Shown here: piece by piece, positions 20,158 through 20,905 of the stretch
Layout of the letters: each line of letters opens with the position of its first letter
How positions within the stretch are numbered: the stretch's first letter is position 1
NCBI GenBank assembly: GCA_025529335.1
Contig: JAMYHX010000619.1
Span: 1 to 20,905 of the forward strand
Length of the DNA stretch: 20,905 bases
DNA from: Rhizopus sp. PT2906
Lineage: Eukaryota; Mucoromycota; Mucoromycetes; Mucorales; Rhizopodaceae
Direction of reading: 5' to 3'
Translations under genes and position numbers: made by a program
The notes under the pieces: model-generated
What the model was told of the DNA's origin: nothing
Databases searched by the model: none
The model's input: only the letters and a program-made list of their open reading frames with translations

Positions 20158-20684
20158 TTTTTGAAAAGTTTCGGAAACCGACATGAGTCGAAAGACGACT
20201 TATTGTAATTTTTGTGTTGACCTTGGGTTCGAGTGAGTGGTAAAAGATAATAAAAATAGAAGTTTTTGTGATCGTAGTCTTTGTAAGACTTGGAGTTCGT
20301 AATAAAAGTGTTTAAAAGGTAAAGTTATAATAAGGGTTCGATGTGTAAAGTTGATCAGACTGAGTTGTACAAGTAAAAAGAAAAAAAAAAAAAAAGAAGA
20401 TAAAAAAAAAAAAAAGGTTCCTGAATCCACTTGATTGGATAATTCAGAAGTAAAATAAAGGATAAAGATAAAAAGAAAAGGTTGTGATTGATTGAATGTA
20501 TTTAGGAAAACGAAAAGGACAATGCCTCTTATACTTGTTAAAAATAAAGTTGGTCGATATAAGGTTCATTTGATTTAAAGTTCATTTCATTTATGGTTCA
20601 AACGTTAAATGGACAAACCTTATAAACGCAATCCAAAAAGAATCAATTATAGTTATTGGTGCTACAACAATATGATAAATCATA

Positions 20685-20742
20685 AAAACTTGCATAAGAC
20701 ATGCAGAGTACAAGGTACCAAAAAAAAAAAGGATATCAGTAT
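20685..20742 (+). repeat. Direct repeat R2, copy 2
   Basis: AAAACTTGCAT, then GTACAAGGTACC, an A-run and GGATATCAGTAT. It starts 582 bp from copy 1 and ends about 95 bp from the 3' end of the tRNA gene. Confidence 0.7.
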
Positions 20743-20836
20743 CAACAGGAGAAAAATGTGGGGTTTGCTTTCAAACTCCGTCAAGTGAAATTATAAAATG
20801 ACTTTTCTCCGGGAAATCCGGGGAAGTTTATGATTG

Positions 20837-20905
20837 CGTCACCAACAGGATTTGAACCTGTGCGGGCAGAGCCCATGTGATTTCTAGTCACACTCCTTAA
20901 CCACT
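20837..20905 (-). tRNA. tRNA-Ser(AGA), 5' end cut by the window edge
   Basis: Read on the - strand from 20905, the D-arm (AGTGGTTAAGG), anticodon arm (loop CTAGAAA, anticodon AGA), long variable arm (GGGCTCTGCCC) and T-arm (ACAGG-TTCAAAT-CCTGT) are all present. They end with acceptor strand TGGTGAC and discriminator G at 20837. The long variable arm and discriminator G fit serine. About 13 nt of the 5' end lie beyond the window. No intron is visible. The variable arm closes perfectly, so the gene looks functional. CCA is not encoded. Candidate Pol III T-runs lie further downstream (TTTT on the - strand near 20795), not immediately after the gene. Confidence 0.95.

Larger units (their letters stand above)
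19144..20836. other. AT-rich gene-free tract with A-runs, A/G-rich on the + strand
   Basis: About 1.7 kb between the inverted repeat and the tRNA. There is no protein gene; the - strand frame at 20200-20430 is poly-Phe from A-runs. A-runs occur at about 19317-19329, 19409-19425, 20382-20394 and 20719-20730. C is rare on the + strand. The region holds the hairpin motif copies and direct repeats listed separately. Confidence 0.5.

Noticed and set aside
20200..20430. Open frame on the - strand rich in Phe
   Set aside because: The Phe runs come from A-tracts on the + strand; the rest has no family match and the region is repetitive.

Overview
The window is nuclear DNA from a fungus, most likely Mucoromycota and probably the order Mucorales. 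The evidence is intron-rich genes with short introns of about 49-76 bp and GTAAGT/GTATGT-type donors, an AT-rich background, a class C (GABA-B-like) receptor of the kind found in early-diverging fungi, a BIM1/X325-type secreted copper protein, and LINE relics. The species cannot be named from the sequence alone.

Gene-rich left half (570-9787). Four protein genes can be spliced by eye with every exon junction in phase. (1) A + strand ankyrin-repeat and DIL-domain protein of 633 residues (570-2586, 3 exons). (2) A + strand class C GPCR of 944 residues (3633-7218, 14 exons) with a Venus-flytrap ligand domain, seven membrane segments and a cytoplasmic tail ending in a PH-like fold. (3) A - strand WD40 histone chaperone of the RBBP4/MSI1/HAT2 family (8871-7312, 8 exons, 392 residues). 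(4) A - strand copper-acquisition factor of the BIM1/X325 type (9787-9144, 2 exons, 197 residues) with signal peptide, mature N-terminal His and GPI-type tail. Genes 2 and 3 converge, with 93 bp between stop codons. Genes 3 and 4 are in tandem on the - strand. The products do not form one obvious pathway: signalling, vesicle/cytoskeletal trafficking, chromatin and metal uptake are neighbours.

Gene-poor right half (about 9.8-20.84 kb). The upstream region of the copper gene holds a CCAAT box, a small hairpin and one exact TTTGCTCA copper-response-like element. From about 11.83 to 14.29 kb lie two decayed LINE retrotransposon copies arranged tail to tail. From 15.35 to 16.17 kb is a diverged repeat family with two direct copies and one inverted piece. 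From 16.2 to 20.8 kb the DNA is very AT-rich and has no convincing gene. Base-composition skew (T/C-rich to the left, A/G-rich to the right) flips near a nested inverted repeat at 19093-19143. The right flank carries three copies of a hairpin-forming motif and two sets of direct repeats. A tRNA-Ser(AGA) gene on the - strand runs off the right edge.

The points most worth a second look are the PH-like tail on the class C receptor, the copper-response element upstream of the BIM1-like gene, the hairpin repeat with apparent paired base changes at 19.5-19.9 kb, and the possibility that the LINE relics plus the AT-rich gene-free tract belong to a mucoralean centromere or pericentromere. The last idea is inference only.
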